The position numbers and the translations under genes are program-made. Source: Planococcus antarcticus DSM 14505 (GTDB taxonomy: Bacteria > Bacillota > Bacilli > Bacillales_A > Planococcaceae). Taken from it: a stretch of DNA of 64,000 bases. The notes under the pieces were generated by a model. That model worked only from the letters and a program-made list of their open reading frames with translations, made no database searches and was not told where the DNA came from. Below are positions 45,510 to 54,367 of this stretch, piece after piece. Positions within the stretch are counted from its first letter, which is position 1, and every line of letters starts with the position of its first letter. Location of the stretch: NCBI RefSeq assembly GCF_001687565.2, contig NZ_CP016534.2, forward strand, positions 3,476,501-3,540,500, given 5' to 3'.

Positions 45510-46107
45510 GATCGGCACCTCCCTTATTATTTTCTTTCCACCGCTTAGCTAGTTCATAACTGTTTTTTAGCATGTTGAAGCCTTCCACAGTCAAAATCGA
45601 TTCTGGATGAAACTGTATGCCTTCGATCGGAAGCGTATGATGGCGGATAGCCATGATTGCTCCATCGTCTGAACGGGCCGTCACTGATAAGCATTCAGGC
45701 AGCGGCTCTTCCGCCACCAAGGAATGATAGCGGGTCACAGCTGAAGGGTTGGAAATCTCTTTGAATAGTCCTTTGCCATCATGCGTCAGCAAAGAGATTT
45801 TTCCGTGCATGGGCCGGCTTCCCTTAACAATCCGTCCCCCAAAATGCTCAATAATGGTTTGATGCCCGAGACAGACGCCGAGTATGGGAATGTGTCCGCT
45901 CAGCTCCGTCAGCACCATCTTCCCTGCGCCATGTGCAGCAGGACGCCCTGAGCCAGGTGACAGCACAATCAGGTCCGGCATAAGATGCTCTATTTGTTTT
46001 GTTGTAAGTTCACCATTTTGAAAAACGAGCACTGTATCGTCCAGCTGCTCAAAGTAATGAACGAGGTTATAAGTGAACGAATCCTGGTTATCGATAATGA
46101 TGATCAT
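45484..46107 (-). CDS. pabA: Aminodeoxychorismate/anthranilate synthase glutaminase
   Basis: 207 residues from ATG 46107 (GAGG eight bases upstream). Class I glutamine amidotransferase with the triad visible: cysteine in ILGVCLGHQTI, histidine and glutamate in GIQFHPESILT; DNQDSFTYNLV is the N-terminal block. It supplies ammonia to PabB; in Bacillales such a protein may serve TrpE too. First gene of the pab operon, whose downstream neighbour is phnF. Confidence 0.9.
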   Translation of the reverse strand: MIIIIDNQDSFTYNLVHYFEQLDDTVLVFQNGELTTKQIEHLMPDLIVLSPGSGRPAAHGAGKMVLTELSGHIPILGVCLGHQTIIEHFGGRIVKGSRPMHGKISLLTHDGKGLFKEISNPSAVTRYHSLVAEEPLPECLSVTARSDDGAIMAIRHHTLPIEGIQFHPESILTVEGFNMLKNSYELAKRWKENNKGGADHAKPLPIV

Positions 46108-46195
46108 GATGAACACCTCTTAATTTCACTTTAGTTAGATCTGTCAGATGCCTTTATTATACGCTGTAAATAGGCCGAGATGGAAATTTCTCCAT

Positions 46196-46236
46196 AAGGA
46201 AAAGCCGACCGCGAATTAACACAGTCGACTTTTTCT
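46196..46236. terminator. Putative terminator between pabA promoter and ribT
   Basis: AAAAGCCGAC / GTCGACTTTTT with one mismatch and a 14-base loop, just after the ribT-like gene on the minus strand. Confidence 0.5.
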
Positions 46237-46249
46237 GTGAGTCGTATTT

Positions 46250-46597
46250 TTAAACCCCGCACTTCATCATAAAGGTTTGTGTTTCCTCAGTTGGCTTTGC
46301 TCTTCGATGAGCCATTAACCCTTCAACACGCATCACCATTTTATGGCCGATTCCTTCTCTCCGAAATGATGGAATCACTGAAATATGATGGACTGTAAAG
46401 CTTTCAGCGTCTTCTATATGAATACCGATGGCACCCACGTAACTATCGCCTACTTTCCAGAGAAAAAGCTGCCAGTCTGCTTGTTCGTTGTACAATTCCA
46501 TGGTCTTTTTCAGCTGTTTGAAATTCCGCTCTTTAGGCATGAATGACAACAGGCCCATAGCGATTTTTTCATTTGACCGCTTGTATCTAGTTAGCAT
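46250..46597 (-). CDS. ribT: GNAT acetyltransferase, RibT-like
   Basis: 115 residues. The start MLTRYKRSNEKIAMGLLSFMP and the middle part LFLWKVGDSYVGAIG correspond closely to RibT of Bacillus subtilis; HHISVIPSFRREGIG is the acetyl-CoA loop. RibT is the last gene of the riboflavin operon in B. subtilis, with no proven role. Here no riboflavin gene is adjacent. A ruined second copy of its start is present at 63935. Confidence 0.8.
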   Translation of the reverse strand: MLTRYKRSNEKIAMGLLSFMPKERNFKQLKKTMELYNEQADWQLFLWKVGDSYVGAIGIHIEDAESFTVHHISVIPSFRREGIGHKMVMRVEGLMAHRRAKPTEETQTFMMKCGV

Positions 46598-46626
46598 GGG
46601 GCTCCCCCCTTTCCTCTATCAACTAC

Positions 46627-47031
46627 TCAAACAAGAGAACTTTGCTCAATGATGTCGAAAGCGACTGACAGCCTGGCGGCAAAGTCCTCAGGTGGTTCCT
46701 CTGAAGACAAATATACGCAAATGATATCCGGATTGATATCCATCCGGTGCTGATAAGTGTTCGGCAACGGAATTGGGTGCCAGTGAAGCGCATTTACAAA
46801 TGAAGCCAGCTCTCCTGGTAGCAGAAACACTTCTGCTTGGTTTAAAGCTTTGCCACTATCCTTGAGATTCTTAAAGGAGATATCATGATCTAAGGTACAG
46901 GTAAAACTTTTATTATAGGAAGAAATATTAATGGTTCTTTTTCTTTTGATTAAACACTCACCGGCTTCCAATTCCACTTGTGAATTTAACAGTATGCCAA
47001 CTTGCTCAGCTACTTGCTCTAACTGTTCCAT
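46627..47031 (-). CDS. Hypothetical protein, distantly DUF1259-like
   Basis: 134 residues from ATG 47031; AAAGG is nine bases upstream, while ATG 47040 is directly against it. The second half (QAEVFLLPGELASFVNALHW, PNTYQHRMD, RLSVAFDIIEQ) recalls the LppY/LpqO (DUF1259) family, but without its histidine pattern in full. No signal peptide. Function unknown. It precedes ribT in the same direction by 29 bp. Confidence 0.5.
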   Translation of the reverse strand: MEQLEQVAEQVGILLNSQVELEAGECLIKRKRTINISSYNKSFTCTLDHDISFKNLKDSGKALNQAEVFLLPGELASFVNALHWHPIPLPNTYQHRMDINPDIICVYLSSEEPPEDFAARLSVAFDIIEQSSLV

Positions 47032-47096
47032 CTTGCTCATCCTTTCTATTTTTCCCAAATGCTATAAATTATTGTTAAAAACAGTAATTTTGCATA

Positions 47097-47139
47097 CAAA
47101 AACGCCGAAAAGAATTGGAAAAATTCTTTTCGGCGTTGT
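47097..47139. terminator. Strong hairpin terminator
   Basis: AACGCCGAAAAGAATT pairs with AATTCTTTTCGGCGTT, four-base loop, T-rich end. Confidence 0.8.
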
Positions 47140-47562
47140 TTACAGCGCTATCGTCTGTCGCATCCAGCCAACTAATTCATGGACATTTTCTATATTCTTT
47201 TGATCTAACGAACAAAGTCAAAACAGATTTTTTAAATGGAAAAAGTTGTTTCTTCGTTCTCAAACGATTTATGGTCTTTCGAAGGAAAAGTTAAACTTTT
47301 TTCTTTTTGTTGCTCTCTCGATGAACGAATTGACCAAAACGCATCCTTTAGCGCCGAATCTACCTTTGAACAACAAGGATTCACGCCGAGAAAAACCAGT
47401 TGTTCTTGCAGCCAGAGTGGCGGAAAATAAGGTTGCAATCTATTCCCTTTTTCTCCATATACCCTTTCTTTTCAGATAAAACTCTTTTCAGTCAAAATAA
47501 AAAACCGCCTTTCAGCGATTTTAAACTAAGCTTTGTTTCATCTTAGGGAGTAGAGATTTCGA
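47140..47562. other. Intergenic region, no firm gene
   Basis: Overlapping frames on both strands (47232-47479) have no ribosome binding site. The plus-strand peptide they give (LSMNELTKTHPLAPNLPLNN) recalls a non-coding intergenic element repeated in Planococcaceae; this is from memory and unproven. A T-rich end near 47480-47515 could be a weak terminator. Confidence 0.3.
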
Positions 47563-47721
47563 TCAAGCTGAATCTCCCTTTCCAGAATATTTCTGCTCTT
47601 CAGATGAACCGTCTTGTGACTCTGTATCATTTATGCCGATATCCTCTTTTCTATTGCCGAAGGAGGCAAGCCTACCTATGGATAAAAAACGGCAGTGTAC
47701 ATCTTCGATAATTTTGCTCAC
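47563..47721 (-). CDS. Small hypothetical protein after the flavodoxin gene
   Basis: A 52-residue frame from GTG 47721 (GGAG eight bases upstream) to TGA 47563: VSKIIEDVHCRFLSIGRLAS and then a charged, low-complexity end (TESQDGSSEEQKYSGKGDSA). It starts 31 bp after the flavodoxin gene in the same direction and would be the last gene of the reductase operon. I recognise no family. The good Shine-Dalgarno is the main support. Confidence 0.35.
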   Translation of the reverse strand: MSKIIEDVHCRFLSIGRLASFGNRKEDIGINDTESQDGSSEEQKYSGKGDSA

Positions 47722-47752
47722 GGCATATGCTCCTCAAAATAACGATGTGTAG

Positions 47753-48241
47753 TCACCTATCCCCTTGATCTTCTGAGAAAAACAGCTGCATTCCTTGTAG
47801 CTTGATCAGTTCCACCAATTTTTCACAGCGTCTGCTATCACTTGGCTGCGGCATCAATTCCACTTTCAGTGTCGCCACCAGCTGTGTCTTCATGTACAGC
47901 ATGTCGCGGAAACGGTCGACCGCTCCGCAAAACTCTGCGAAAAAACTGTCCCCGGTACCGAAAGCAGCTGTCTGCAGTTCTTTTCTATCGAGTCTTTCGA
48001 TGGCTTCGTATAAGTCGCGCATTTCTTCCGGAATTTCTCCGCTTCCCCATGTATACGTTCCGATTAGCAGGGTGTCGAAACTGGTCAATGCTGTCAGCGG
48101 AAAGTCTTCTATCCGGTATAGCATACTCTGGAGTCCTTGATTTAGCATAGCTGTCTGCAACATTTCTGCTAATTGTTCTGTGTTGCCAGTAACAGAAGTG
48201 TAGACGATTGCGCGTTTTGGCCTATAATTCGTCAAAGCCAT
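47753..48241 (-). CDS. Flavodoxin of the ribonucleotide reductase operon
   Basis: 162 residues. The FMN phosphate loop TSVTGNTEQLAEML, the IGTYTWGSGEIPEEM loop and AAFGTGDSFFAEFCGAVD are those of short flavodoxins (YkuN/YkuP type), not of the smaller NrdI. It lies directly after the R2 gene, overlapping it by 20 bp with no Shine-Dalgarno, so translation is coupled. It probably donates electrons to activate the metal-tyrosyl cofactor of R2, in place of NrdI. Confidence 0.8.
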   Translation of the reverse strand: MALTNYRPKRAIVYTSVTGNTEQLAEMLQTAMLNQGLQSMLYRIEDFPLTALTSFDTLLIGTYTWGSGEIPEEMRDLYEAIERLDRKELQTAAFGTGDSFFAEFCGAVDRFRDMLYMKTQLVATLKVELMPQPSDSRRCEKLVELIKLQGMQLFFSEDQGDR

Positions 48242-49268
48242 TCGACTGCGACACTTTGGTATATGTTCTTGATTTCTGTTCGAAGAAATCGGATTTTGTC
48301 TCGTTCATCATGTCATCGCCAAACACTTGAATCCAAGGCATCGGATTGCTGCGTTCTTCGTATAAATTGTCCAGTCCAAGCTGACGCAGACGTTTGTTGG
48401 CTAAATACTCGACGTAGCCTTCAAATTCTACCAAATCCAATCCTTCAATATCGGCCAAAATGTAATGCGCCCATTCTTTTTCAAGCTGGACTGCTCGGTC
48501 GATTGTCGTGTAGATGTATTGAATGTTTTCATCCGTATGCAGTTCTGGATTTTCCGTCAGCATGATGCGGATAAACTGCGCAATAAAATACGCGTGCTGC
48601 ATCTCGTCTCGTTGAATATAGCTGATCATCGTACTGGTTTTCAGCATTTTCTGTTGGCGCGCCAAGTGATAGAAAAAGGCAAATCCTGCATAAAAATAAA
48701 TGCCTTCCAGATTAATAGAATTGACGCTCAGCTTAAATAAGTTTTGCGGCGTTGGATTTTGTCTGAATTCTTCGTAAGCGTCTAAAATTAAATCATTGCG
48801 TTTTTGAACAACCGGATCGCTTTTTGCTTGATCGAAACGTGCGTTTTGCTCGCTCACGGATACCAGTGAACTCAATATATACGAATACGATTCTGTGTGT
48901 ACTGCTTCTTGCTGAGAAATAACCGCAAAAATGGCTTTAAAGCTGGAATCTGTCACGTAATCCATTGCCTGACTCATCGTCGGCGTTTGCAAGCTGTCGA
49001 GTGATGCCAGTTGCGTGTTGATACGCAAAAAGACATCCTTTTCGACATCGCTCAAGCTATCCCATTGCTTAATGTCATCTTGCATATTAATCTCTTGTGC
49101 TTTCCAGAAGTTAGCAAGCAGCGCTTGATACAAATCATACATTTGCGGGTACGCAATATCGTTCCAGTTTAATAGCCCCGAAGACTGGCCGTTCAAGACG
49201 CCAGTCGATCTGTTCGGATGCTCCGGATTTAATAATTTAATCTTTGTTAACGGTTCATGTATGGTCAT
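48222..49268 (-). CDS. nrdB: Ribonucleotide reductase class I, radical subunit (R2)
   Basis: 348 residues. Metal ligands are visible: E and H in SQQEAVHTESYSY, E in NSINLEGIYFYAG, E and H in QRDEMQHAYF; the radical tyrosine sits seven residues after the first glutamate, as in E. coli R2. It generates the tyrosyl radical for the large subunit. Starts 12 bp after the large-subunit gene. The gene could be called nrdB or nrdF; the partner sequence favours an NrdA/NrdB-type pair. Confidence 0.85.
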   Translation of the reverse strand: MTIHEPLTKIKLLNPEHPNRSTGVLNGQSSGLLNWNDIAYPQMYDLYQALLANFWKAQEINMQDDIKQWDSLSDVEKDVFLRINTQLASLDSLQTPTMSQAMDYVTDSSFKAIFAVISQQEAVHTESYSYILSSLVSVSEQNARFDQAKSDPVVQKRNDLILDAYEEFRQNPTPQNLFKLSVNSINLEGIYFYAGFAFFYHLARQQKMLKTSTMISYIQRDEMQHAYFIAQFIRIMLTENPELHTDENIQYIYTTIDRAVQLEKEWAHYILADIEGLDLVEFEGYVEYLANKRLRQLGLDNLYEERSNPMPWIQVFGDDMMNETKSDFFEQKSRTYTKVSQSNGFDEL

Positions 49269-49280
49269 AAGAATCCTCCT

Positions 49281-51566
49281 TTAGCTTTGGCATGCTTCGC
49301 ATTCTTCAATTTCCGCTTGAGACGTACTACGGACATAATAAGTTGTTTTCAAGTTTTGCTTCCACGCTTCTAAATGAAGTTCCAACAACTCTTTTGCTTT
49401 AATCGTATGCGGCACATAAAAATTAAAACTAATGGATTGATCAATGTGTCGTTGGCGTGCTGCATTTTGGCGGATGCTCCATTTTTGGTCTAGCACATGA
49501 CGCGAACGACGGTAATAATCGTAGGTGTTGTGATCCAAGTCGGGCGCTGTCACTTTAAATTTGAAGTTCTTTTTCTCTTCCGCGTATTCAACGGCATATA
49601 ATGGATCGATGCCGTCTGTTGAACCGCCAATTTTCGCAGTGGATGAGTTTGGTGCGACGGCCATCATCCAGCCATTGCGAACACCCGTCGTTGCAACTTC
49701 TTGTTTTAAGTTGTTCCAACGTTCACTCGTGTAGTTGCGACGTTCAAAATATTCACCCGTTTGCCATTCAGATCCTGAAAACTGGCTAAACACACCTTTT
49801 TCTTCGGCTAATTGCATCGAAGCACGAATTGTTTGATAGGCAATTTCTTCGTATAGCGTATCGGCATATTCCACAGCTTTTTCAGTTTCCCAATGAATGC
49901 CTTCAAGCGCTAATAAGTGGTGCCATCCGAACGTACCTAAACCAATAGCGCGGTATTTTTTATTGGTTGCTTCAGCTTGCCCAACAGAAATCGTATTCAA
50001 ATCGATGACGTTGTCCAGCATGCGTGTTTGAATTGGAATTAACCGCTCCAAAACATCTGCCTTAACCGCTCTCGGCAAGTTAATCGATGACAAGTTGCAA
50101 ACAACAAAATCGCCTGGCTTACGGACCATTACAAGGTTGCCCTCTTCATCGGTATATTCTTTGACGATCGTAGTAGCTGACATATTTTGCATTATTTCTG
50201 TGCACAAATTACTGCAATAAATCGATGTTAGCCCGCGGCCTCTTGTATGCTTGTTCGGGTTTTGGCGATTAACTTCGTCTCGGTAGAACATATACGGTGT
50301 GCCGGTTTCCAGCTGAGAAACCATAATGCGCGCCATAATTTCCATTGCACGGTAAGTTTTGCGCGGCAATAATGGATGGTCGACAGCTTCTTGGTATTTA
50401 TCGCTAAAGTATCTATTGTCTTTTTCATCGTAATAATCTTCAAGCCCGAGCGGCGTCCCGTTGTCGTCTTTCCAACCCATCACTTGCTTGACTTGGTGTG
50501 GACAGAATGTATGCCACTCGCCAATACTGCGGCCGTTTGCATCTTTTTCTTGCAGACGTTCCATAAACAAATCGGGAATCGATACGCCAGTGAAAATATC
50601 ATGCGCTTTACGGCGTTCGTCACCGTTATTGGTTTTTAAATCTAAGAAACCGTTCATGATGTCTTTATGAAAGACGTCCAAGTAAATCGCAACTGCACCT
50701 TGGCGCTGACCCAATTGATCGACGCTGACTGCTGTATCGTTGAGCAAGCGAATCCACGGCACAACGCCTGAAGAATTGCCTTTGAATTTTTTGATGTCTG
50801 AGCCCAACGCACGTACTTTGCCGTAGTAAATTCCAATGCCGCCGCCGTCTTTACTGAGACGTGCAATATCCCAGTTGTTTAAATAAATGCCGTCTAGTGA
50901 ATCGTCAACGGTGTCGATAAAGCAAGAAGACAATTGGCCGAAGCTTTTACCGGCATTCGATAAAGTAGGCGTTGCCACTGTCATATACAGATGGCTCATT
51001 GCCCAATAAGCTTCTTTAACCAGTTCTAAACGGCGCTCTTTTGGTTCGTTTTGCATCAACGTCATGGCAATAACTAAAAAGCGCTCTTGCGGAAGTTCAA
51101 ACAATCGTCCTTCGTAATCCTTCGCCAAATAACGATCTGCCAGCAAAAACAAACCGATGTAATTAAACAGCAAATCCCGCTCGGGGTCGATTTCTTGACC
51201 AATTTCAGCAATTTCTTCTTGCGAATAAGCAGCTAAAAGGTCTTTTGAATAAATGCCAACTTGTGTTAATGCTTTAATTAACTCGTAAAAGTCGCCATAT
51301 TTTTTAGCAGCGGAATAATTGCGGCTGTTTGCTGATTTCTTATACAAATCACTGATGTATAACTCTGCCGCCACGTAAGTCCAATCCGGTTCGTCCATTG
51401 TGATGCGGTTTAACGCATAAAGTAAGGATTGCTCGCCTTTTGCTTGTTCAGCGAGTTTTGCTGTTTGCTCAAGTAGCTCGCGCGTATCTAGACCGTAAAC
51501 CTCGGTTGCCCGCTTGAGCGCTTTTTCTACTGCATCCATTTCTGTTGTTTCAGTTTTCATATTCAT
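49281..51566 (-). CDS. nrdA: Ribonucleotide reductase class I, large subunit (R1)
   Basis: 761 residues. PTLSNAGKSFGQLSSCF and FVVCNLSSINL carry the active-site cysteines, NLCTEIM the radical cysteine, VAPNSSTAKIGGSTDGIDP the substrate loop, and the C-terminal CEACQS the swinging redox pair. The N-terminus is about 30 residues shorter than E. coli NrdA and has no clear KRDG of the ATP-cone, so overall activity control may be weak or absent. AAGGAG lies ten bases upstream, one base after the thioesterase stop. Expression is under the cobalamin riboswitch. Confidence 0.88.
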   Translation of the reverse strand: MNMKTETTEMDAVEKALKRATEVYGLDTRELLEQTAKLAEQAKGEQSLLYALNRITMDEPDWTYVAAELYISDLYKKSANSRNYSAAKKYGDFYELIKALTQVGIYSKDLLAAYSQEEIAEIGQEIDPERDLLFNYIGLFLLADRYLAKDYEGRLFELPQERFLVIAMTLMQNEPKERRLELVKEAYWAMSHLYMTVATPTLSNAGKSFGQLSSCFIDTVDDSLDGIYLNNWDIARLSKDGGGIGIYYGKVRALGSDIKKFKGNSSGVVPWIRLLNDTAVSVDQLGQRQGAVAIYLDVFHKDIMNGFLDLKTNNGDERRKAHDIFTGVSIPDLFMERLQEKDANGRSIGEWHTFCPHQVKQVMGWKDDNGTPLGLEDYYDEKDNRYFSDKYQEAVDHPLLPRKTYRAMEIMARIMVSQLETGTPYMFYRDEVNRQNPNKHTRGRGLTSIYCSNLCTEIMQNMSATTIVKEYTDEEGNLVMVRKPGDFVVCNLSSINLPRAVKADVLERLIPIQTRMLDNVIDLNTISVGQAEATNKKYRAIGLGTFGWHHLLALEGIHWETEKAVEYADTLYEEIAYQTIRASMQLAEEKGVFSQFSGSEWQTGEYFERRNYTSERWNNLKQEVATTGVRNGWMMAVAPNSSTAKIGGSTDGIDPLYAVEYAEEKKNFKFKVTAPDLDHNTYDYYRRSRHVLDQKWSIRQNAARQRHIDQSISFNFYVPHTIKAKELLELHLEAWKQNLKTTYYVRSTSQAEIEECEACQS

Positions 51567-51567
51567 A

Positions 51568-52056
51568 TCAGCACAACTCCTTTGCGTATTCGTTCACTTT
51601 CATGCGCCGTTGTTTTCGCTCTTGTGCACTTTGAAATAATTTCTTCTCGGCAGCGGTTTCCGGAATGACTCCTGTTACCGGTGTCGGTTTGCCGTCACTG
51701 TCGACTGCTACCATTGTTAAAATGGCTGTAGTTGTCAAATTTTTAACGCCAGTTTCGATTTGCTGACATTCGGCTTTGACGTACACTTCCATCGACGTTC
51801 TTCCTGTCGATATCACAACACCTTCTAAAATGAAGATATCGCCCACTTTGGCAGAAGACAAAAAGTTCACCGTGTCGATCGAAGCTGTTACAACTGCTTT
51901 TCCACTATGTCTCATCGCTGTAATAGCCGCAATTTCATCAATATACGCGAGTACAGTTCCACCGAATATGGTTCCTAAATGATTGGTATCAGGCGGCAGC
52001 ACTAATTTTGTTTGAATGGTTCTTGCTACACCTGCAGCTAATGGTTCTGTCATCAT
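51568..52056 (-). CDS. Hotdog-fold acyl-CoA thioesterase (YkhA-like)
   Basis: 162 residues from ATG 52056, with GGAGG seven bases upstream. TNHLGTIFGGTVLAYIDEIAAITAMRHSGKAVVTASID is the BFIT/BACH-type acyl-CoA thioesterase core (split here only in description), and SAKVGDIFILEGVV the second strand pair. It hydrolyses acyl-CoA, usually medium to long chain. It is the first gene behind the cobalamin riboswitch and one base from the reductase gene; why a thioesterase is in this operon is unclear. Confidence 0.82.
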   Translation of the reverse strand: MMTEPLAAGVARTIQTKLVLPPDTNHLGTIFGGTVLAYIDEIAAITAMRHSGKAVVTASIDTVNFLSSAKVGDIFILEGVVISTGRTSMEVYVKAECQQIETGVKNLTTTAILTMVAVDSDGKPTPVTGVIPETAAEKKLFQSAQERKQRRMKVNEYAKELC

Positions 52057-52076
52057 TGTGATTCCTCCTTCTATGT

Positions 52077-52111
52077 AAAAAAAAAACCCATCCTCTCGGG
52101 GAGGATGGGTT
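52077..52111 (-). terminator. Riboswitch expression-platform terminator
   Basis: On the minus strand AACCCATCCTC / GAGGATGGGTT with a loop of five and a run of T, between the cobalamin aptamer and the thioesterase start codon. Transcription stops here when cobalamin is bound, by the usual mechanism. Confidence 0.85.
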
Positions 52112-52207
52112 GGAAAACGCAGAATAGCGGATAAAGACAGCAAAAAATAACTGTCCGCGCAGAATATCTTCGTTATCCTTCTCAACTCCCGAAGAAGATC
52201 ATAAACT

Positions 52208-52368
52208 ATAACAAAGGCAGGTCTCCTGGCTTGTGCATCATCCTCTGCTATCTCCTTCCCGCCCGTTGGACAGTGGATTGTGATAGCTCGTCAGCACTTA
52301 CAGTTGCGGGAACAGCTCCGGGATTTCACCGGATTCCCTTTTAAGCCTTTTCAGGCACCTTCGTTATT
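52208..52368 (-). promoter_or_regulatory. Cobalamin riboswitch
   Basis: On the minus strand: GGGAATCCGGTGAAATCCCG (from about 52339), GGAGCTG, CCCGCAACTGTAA, and the B12 box GCCAGGAGACCTGCC (52216-52230), in the consensus order of the class I cobalamin aptamer. It precedes the thioesterase-R1-R2-flavodoxin operon. Cobalamin control of a B12-independent reductase is an established arrangement in genomes that also have a B12-dependent one. Confidence 0.95.
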
Positions 52369-52483
52369 GAATTTCACTATATATAGTTTTTTCATTTAGA
52401 AAAAACACTAAGTATTGTATCTGTAAACTATAAACCACTTTTATATCTTTGACAAGACATTTCAATTAGAGAATAAATGCTTC

Positions 52484-53260
52484 TTAGTTAGCCATCAAAT
52501 ATAGTTTCAAAGCCTGTTTAACTGTGCCCATAGTTTTCAATTGGCTGAAGTCTACACGTACGTCTACAGCTTTTAATGCCAATTCCGGACGAATTCCCGT
52601 GAAGATTAGCTGAATGCCCAACAAGCGCATAATTTGGTCAATCTTGTACAAGAATTCCGCAACGACGTTATCAATATTGTAGATTCCTGAAACATCAATG
52701 ATCAGACAATGCAGATTCTCTCCCTGAATTTTCTGCGGGATGATATCAAGCAAGCGCATGCTTCGGTCACCATCAACCGATCCCACAAGCGGCAAAACAG
52801 CCAAGCCGTCAATAATAGGAACGATGGGCGTTGAAACTTCGTTTTTCAATTGCAGTAAATCGCGTTCTGTTTTTTTCTTAGCAGTCACATCGTGCAAGAT
52901 GGATTGGATTGCAGTGGTATTGCCGTATTGAACCGGGTAGCAGTACAATTCGACGTCAGCTCTGGTCCCGTCAAAACGTTTAACAGTCGTATCCATCAAT
53001 TCCCCAATGGTTCTGTCCTCCATACCTTTGCGGATACGCTCGGTGATCAATTCTTTATAGTCTTCTGTAAAAACATCTACTACATTCGCCCCAACAACTG
53101 CGGCTTTGCTAGCTTTAAAAAAATCAGCACCTGATTGATTTATGTATAAAACCTTCTGATTTGAATGAATAATAGTTGTTTCATGAGAATAATCCGTAAT
53201 TTGCTGATACAATTCTTCTTTTTCTGGAATGCTCAATAACGGAGATGATACTGTCGGCAT
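52484..53260 (-). CDS. PAS-STAS domain protein, RsbR-like
   Basis: 258 residues. A PAS domain (about 15-130: HSNQKVLYINQSGADFFKAS, RFDGTRADVELYCYPVQYG, LHDVTAKKKTERD) is followed by a STAS domain (about 145-255: LIIDVSGIYNIDNVVAEFLYK, LIFTGIRPELALKA). RsbR-type proteins form the stressosome that controls sigma B. The first phosphorylated threonine of RsbR (in DT) reads N here (IDNVVA), so normal phosphorylation there is not possible. No cysteine of a LOV domain is present. Single-gene unit. Confidence 0.75.
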   Translation of the reverse strand: MPTVSSPLLSIPEKEELYQQITDYSHETTIIHSNQKVLYINQSGADFFKASKAAVVGANVVDVFTEDYKELITERIRKGMEDRTIGELMDTTVKRFDGTRADVELYCYPVQYGNTTAIQSILHDVTAKKKTERDLLQLKNEVSTPIVPIIDGLAVLPLVGSVDGDRSMRLLDIIPQKIQGENLHCLIIDVSGIYNIDNVVAEFLYKIDQIMRLLGIQLIFTGIRPELALKAVDVRVDFSQLKTMGTVKQALKLYLMAN

Positions 53261-53500
53261 TTTCCTTCACTCCTTCTGGCTAAGAAACTGCCTCACCTTT
53301 CATCTTACACTTTTCTAGAAAAACTTTCATGCTTCATCCTACTATGGTAAATAGCTGAATTATTCTATTACTTATCGTTATATCTTAACTATTTTAAAAC
53401 AGTATAAATATACTGTGAAAGGAAATTGTTATTTTATAATATTTTTAATCTGTTTTCCAAAAATACCCTTACATTACGTCACAGTAATTGGAGATGCGCG

Positions 53501-53773
53501 ATGAAACAATTTATAAGAAACGCCTCTCATTGGGGCTGGTTCAGTATTGAGGTCTCTGCTTTGTCTCAATTTTTCTCTGGTTCCCGACAACTTGTTCTAA
53601 CCCGATTTTTATCGAACGCTTAATCGACCGCAATGATTCACGGAAAATGGTCATTGCTGTTTCCATTTGCTTGGCCGTCGCCTGCTGTTTCATTAATTTT
53701 TGACGAGTCTAGTGATGTTGTTTATCAGCTTCTTTTTTATCCACTTGCTTTGGCAAGGTTTCATATTATCCGT
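53501..53773 (+). pseudogene. Decayed small membrane-protein gene
   Basis: ATG 53501 with GGAG seven bases upstream starts MKQFIRNASHWGWFSIEVSA and stops at 53623. Sense seems to pass to another frame from 53599 (NPIFIERLIDRNDSRKMVIA VSICLAVACC) up to TGA 53701, and to the third frame from 53703 (TSLVMLFISFFFIHLLWQGF). The hydrophobic blocks look like one membrane protein broken by two shifts. Family unknown. 53774-53884 shows nothing. Confidence 0.35.
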
Positions 53774-53884
53774 TTGACAGCGTTCACTCCCTTCCTAATT
53801 CAAAATTCTTCTAAAGAAATAGGCTTCTTGCTGGATAAGGAAATCGTGCTAGAAAAACTGCTCAACGAAAAAAAATTGGATCTT

Positions 53885-53925
53885 CAAAAACCCCTTTACT
53901 CCGAGAGTAAAGGGGTTTTTGAGAT
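53885..53925. terminator. Strong terminator
   Basis: AAAAACCCCTTTACTC pairs with GAGTAAAGGGGTTTTT around a short loop. Confidence 0.85.
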
Positions 53926-53992
53926 TTTAAGAATTCTCAACTTAATATCGAATAAAAAAAGTTGCCCACGTGGACAACCCCTACTTTCCTAT

Positions 53993-54172
53993 CTATGCAT
54001 CGATCCATTCAGAAGCTTTTTCTTTTTCTGTTTTAGGTTCCTCGGCTTTTTTAGTGTTTTTGCTTGTGTAAGGCTTAAAACTCTTGGCTTTATTGGCGCC
54101 GGCTTTCCAGCGGGTCCATCCTTTTTTGCCAGTTCCCTGACCTGTACCGCTTTTCGCTTTCGCTTTGCTCAT
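53993..54172 (-). CDS. Small basic protein of the DUF3934 type
   Basis: 59 residues from ATG 54172 (GGAG eight bases upstream). SGTGQGTGKKGWTRWKAGANKAKS is the conserved block of the DUF3934 family, found only in Bacillales; the rest is lysine-rich and probably disordered. Function unknown. Monocistronic. Confidence 0.75.
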   Translation of the reverse strand: MSKAKAKSGTGQGTGKKGWTRWKAGANKAKSFKPYTSKNTKKAEEPKTEKEKASEWIDA

Positions 54173-54367
54173 TCTAATCACTCCATTACTGCTACGATGA
54201 AGTACAGTTTATCACATCAAGGCCTAGAGTGAAACTTAAATGTTCTCCTGATTTACGGGAAGGAGACCTTTTTAGAAATCCTGATTCATTATGAATACCG
54301 ACTTGCCAATTTTCCGCAAATACAGGGATACAGTTCCTGCACGGTGACAACGCATAATTTTTCATGT

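Noticed and set aside
47232..47479. Overlapping frames on both strands
   Set aside because: No ribosome binding site on either strand; looks like an intergenic element.
47678..47752. 24-codon plus-strand frame with GGAGG upstream
   Set aside because: Overlaps the likelier minus-strand small gene of the reductase operon; the spacing of 11 bases is long and nothing follows it.
53633..54232. 199-codon plus-strand frame
   Set aside because: Runs through a strong terminator and antisense to the DUF3934 gene; no protein family resemblance.
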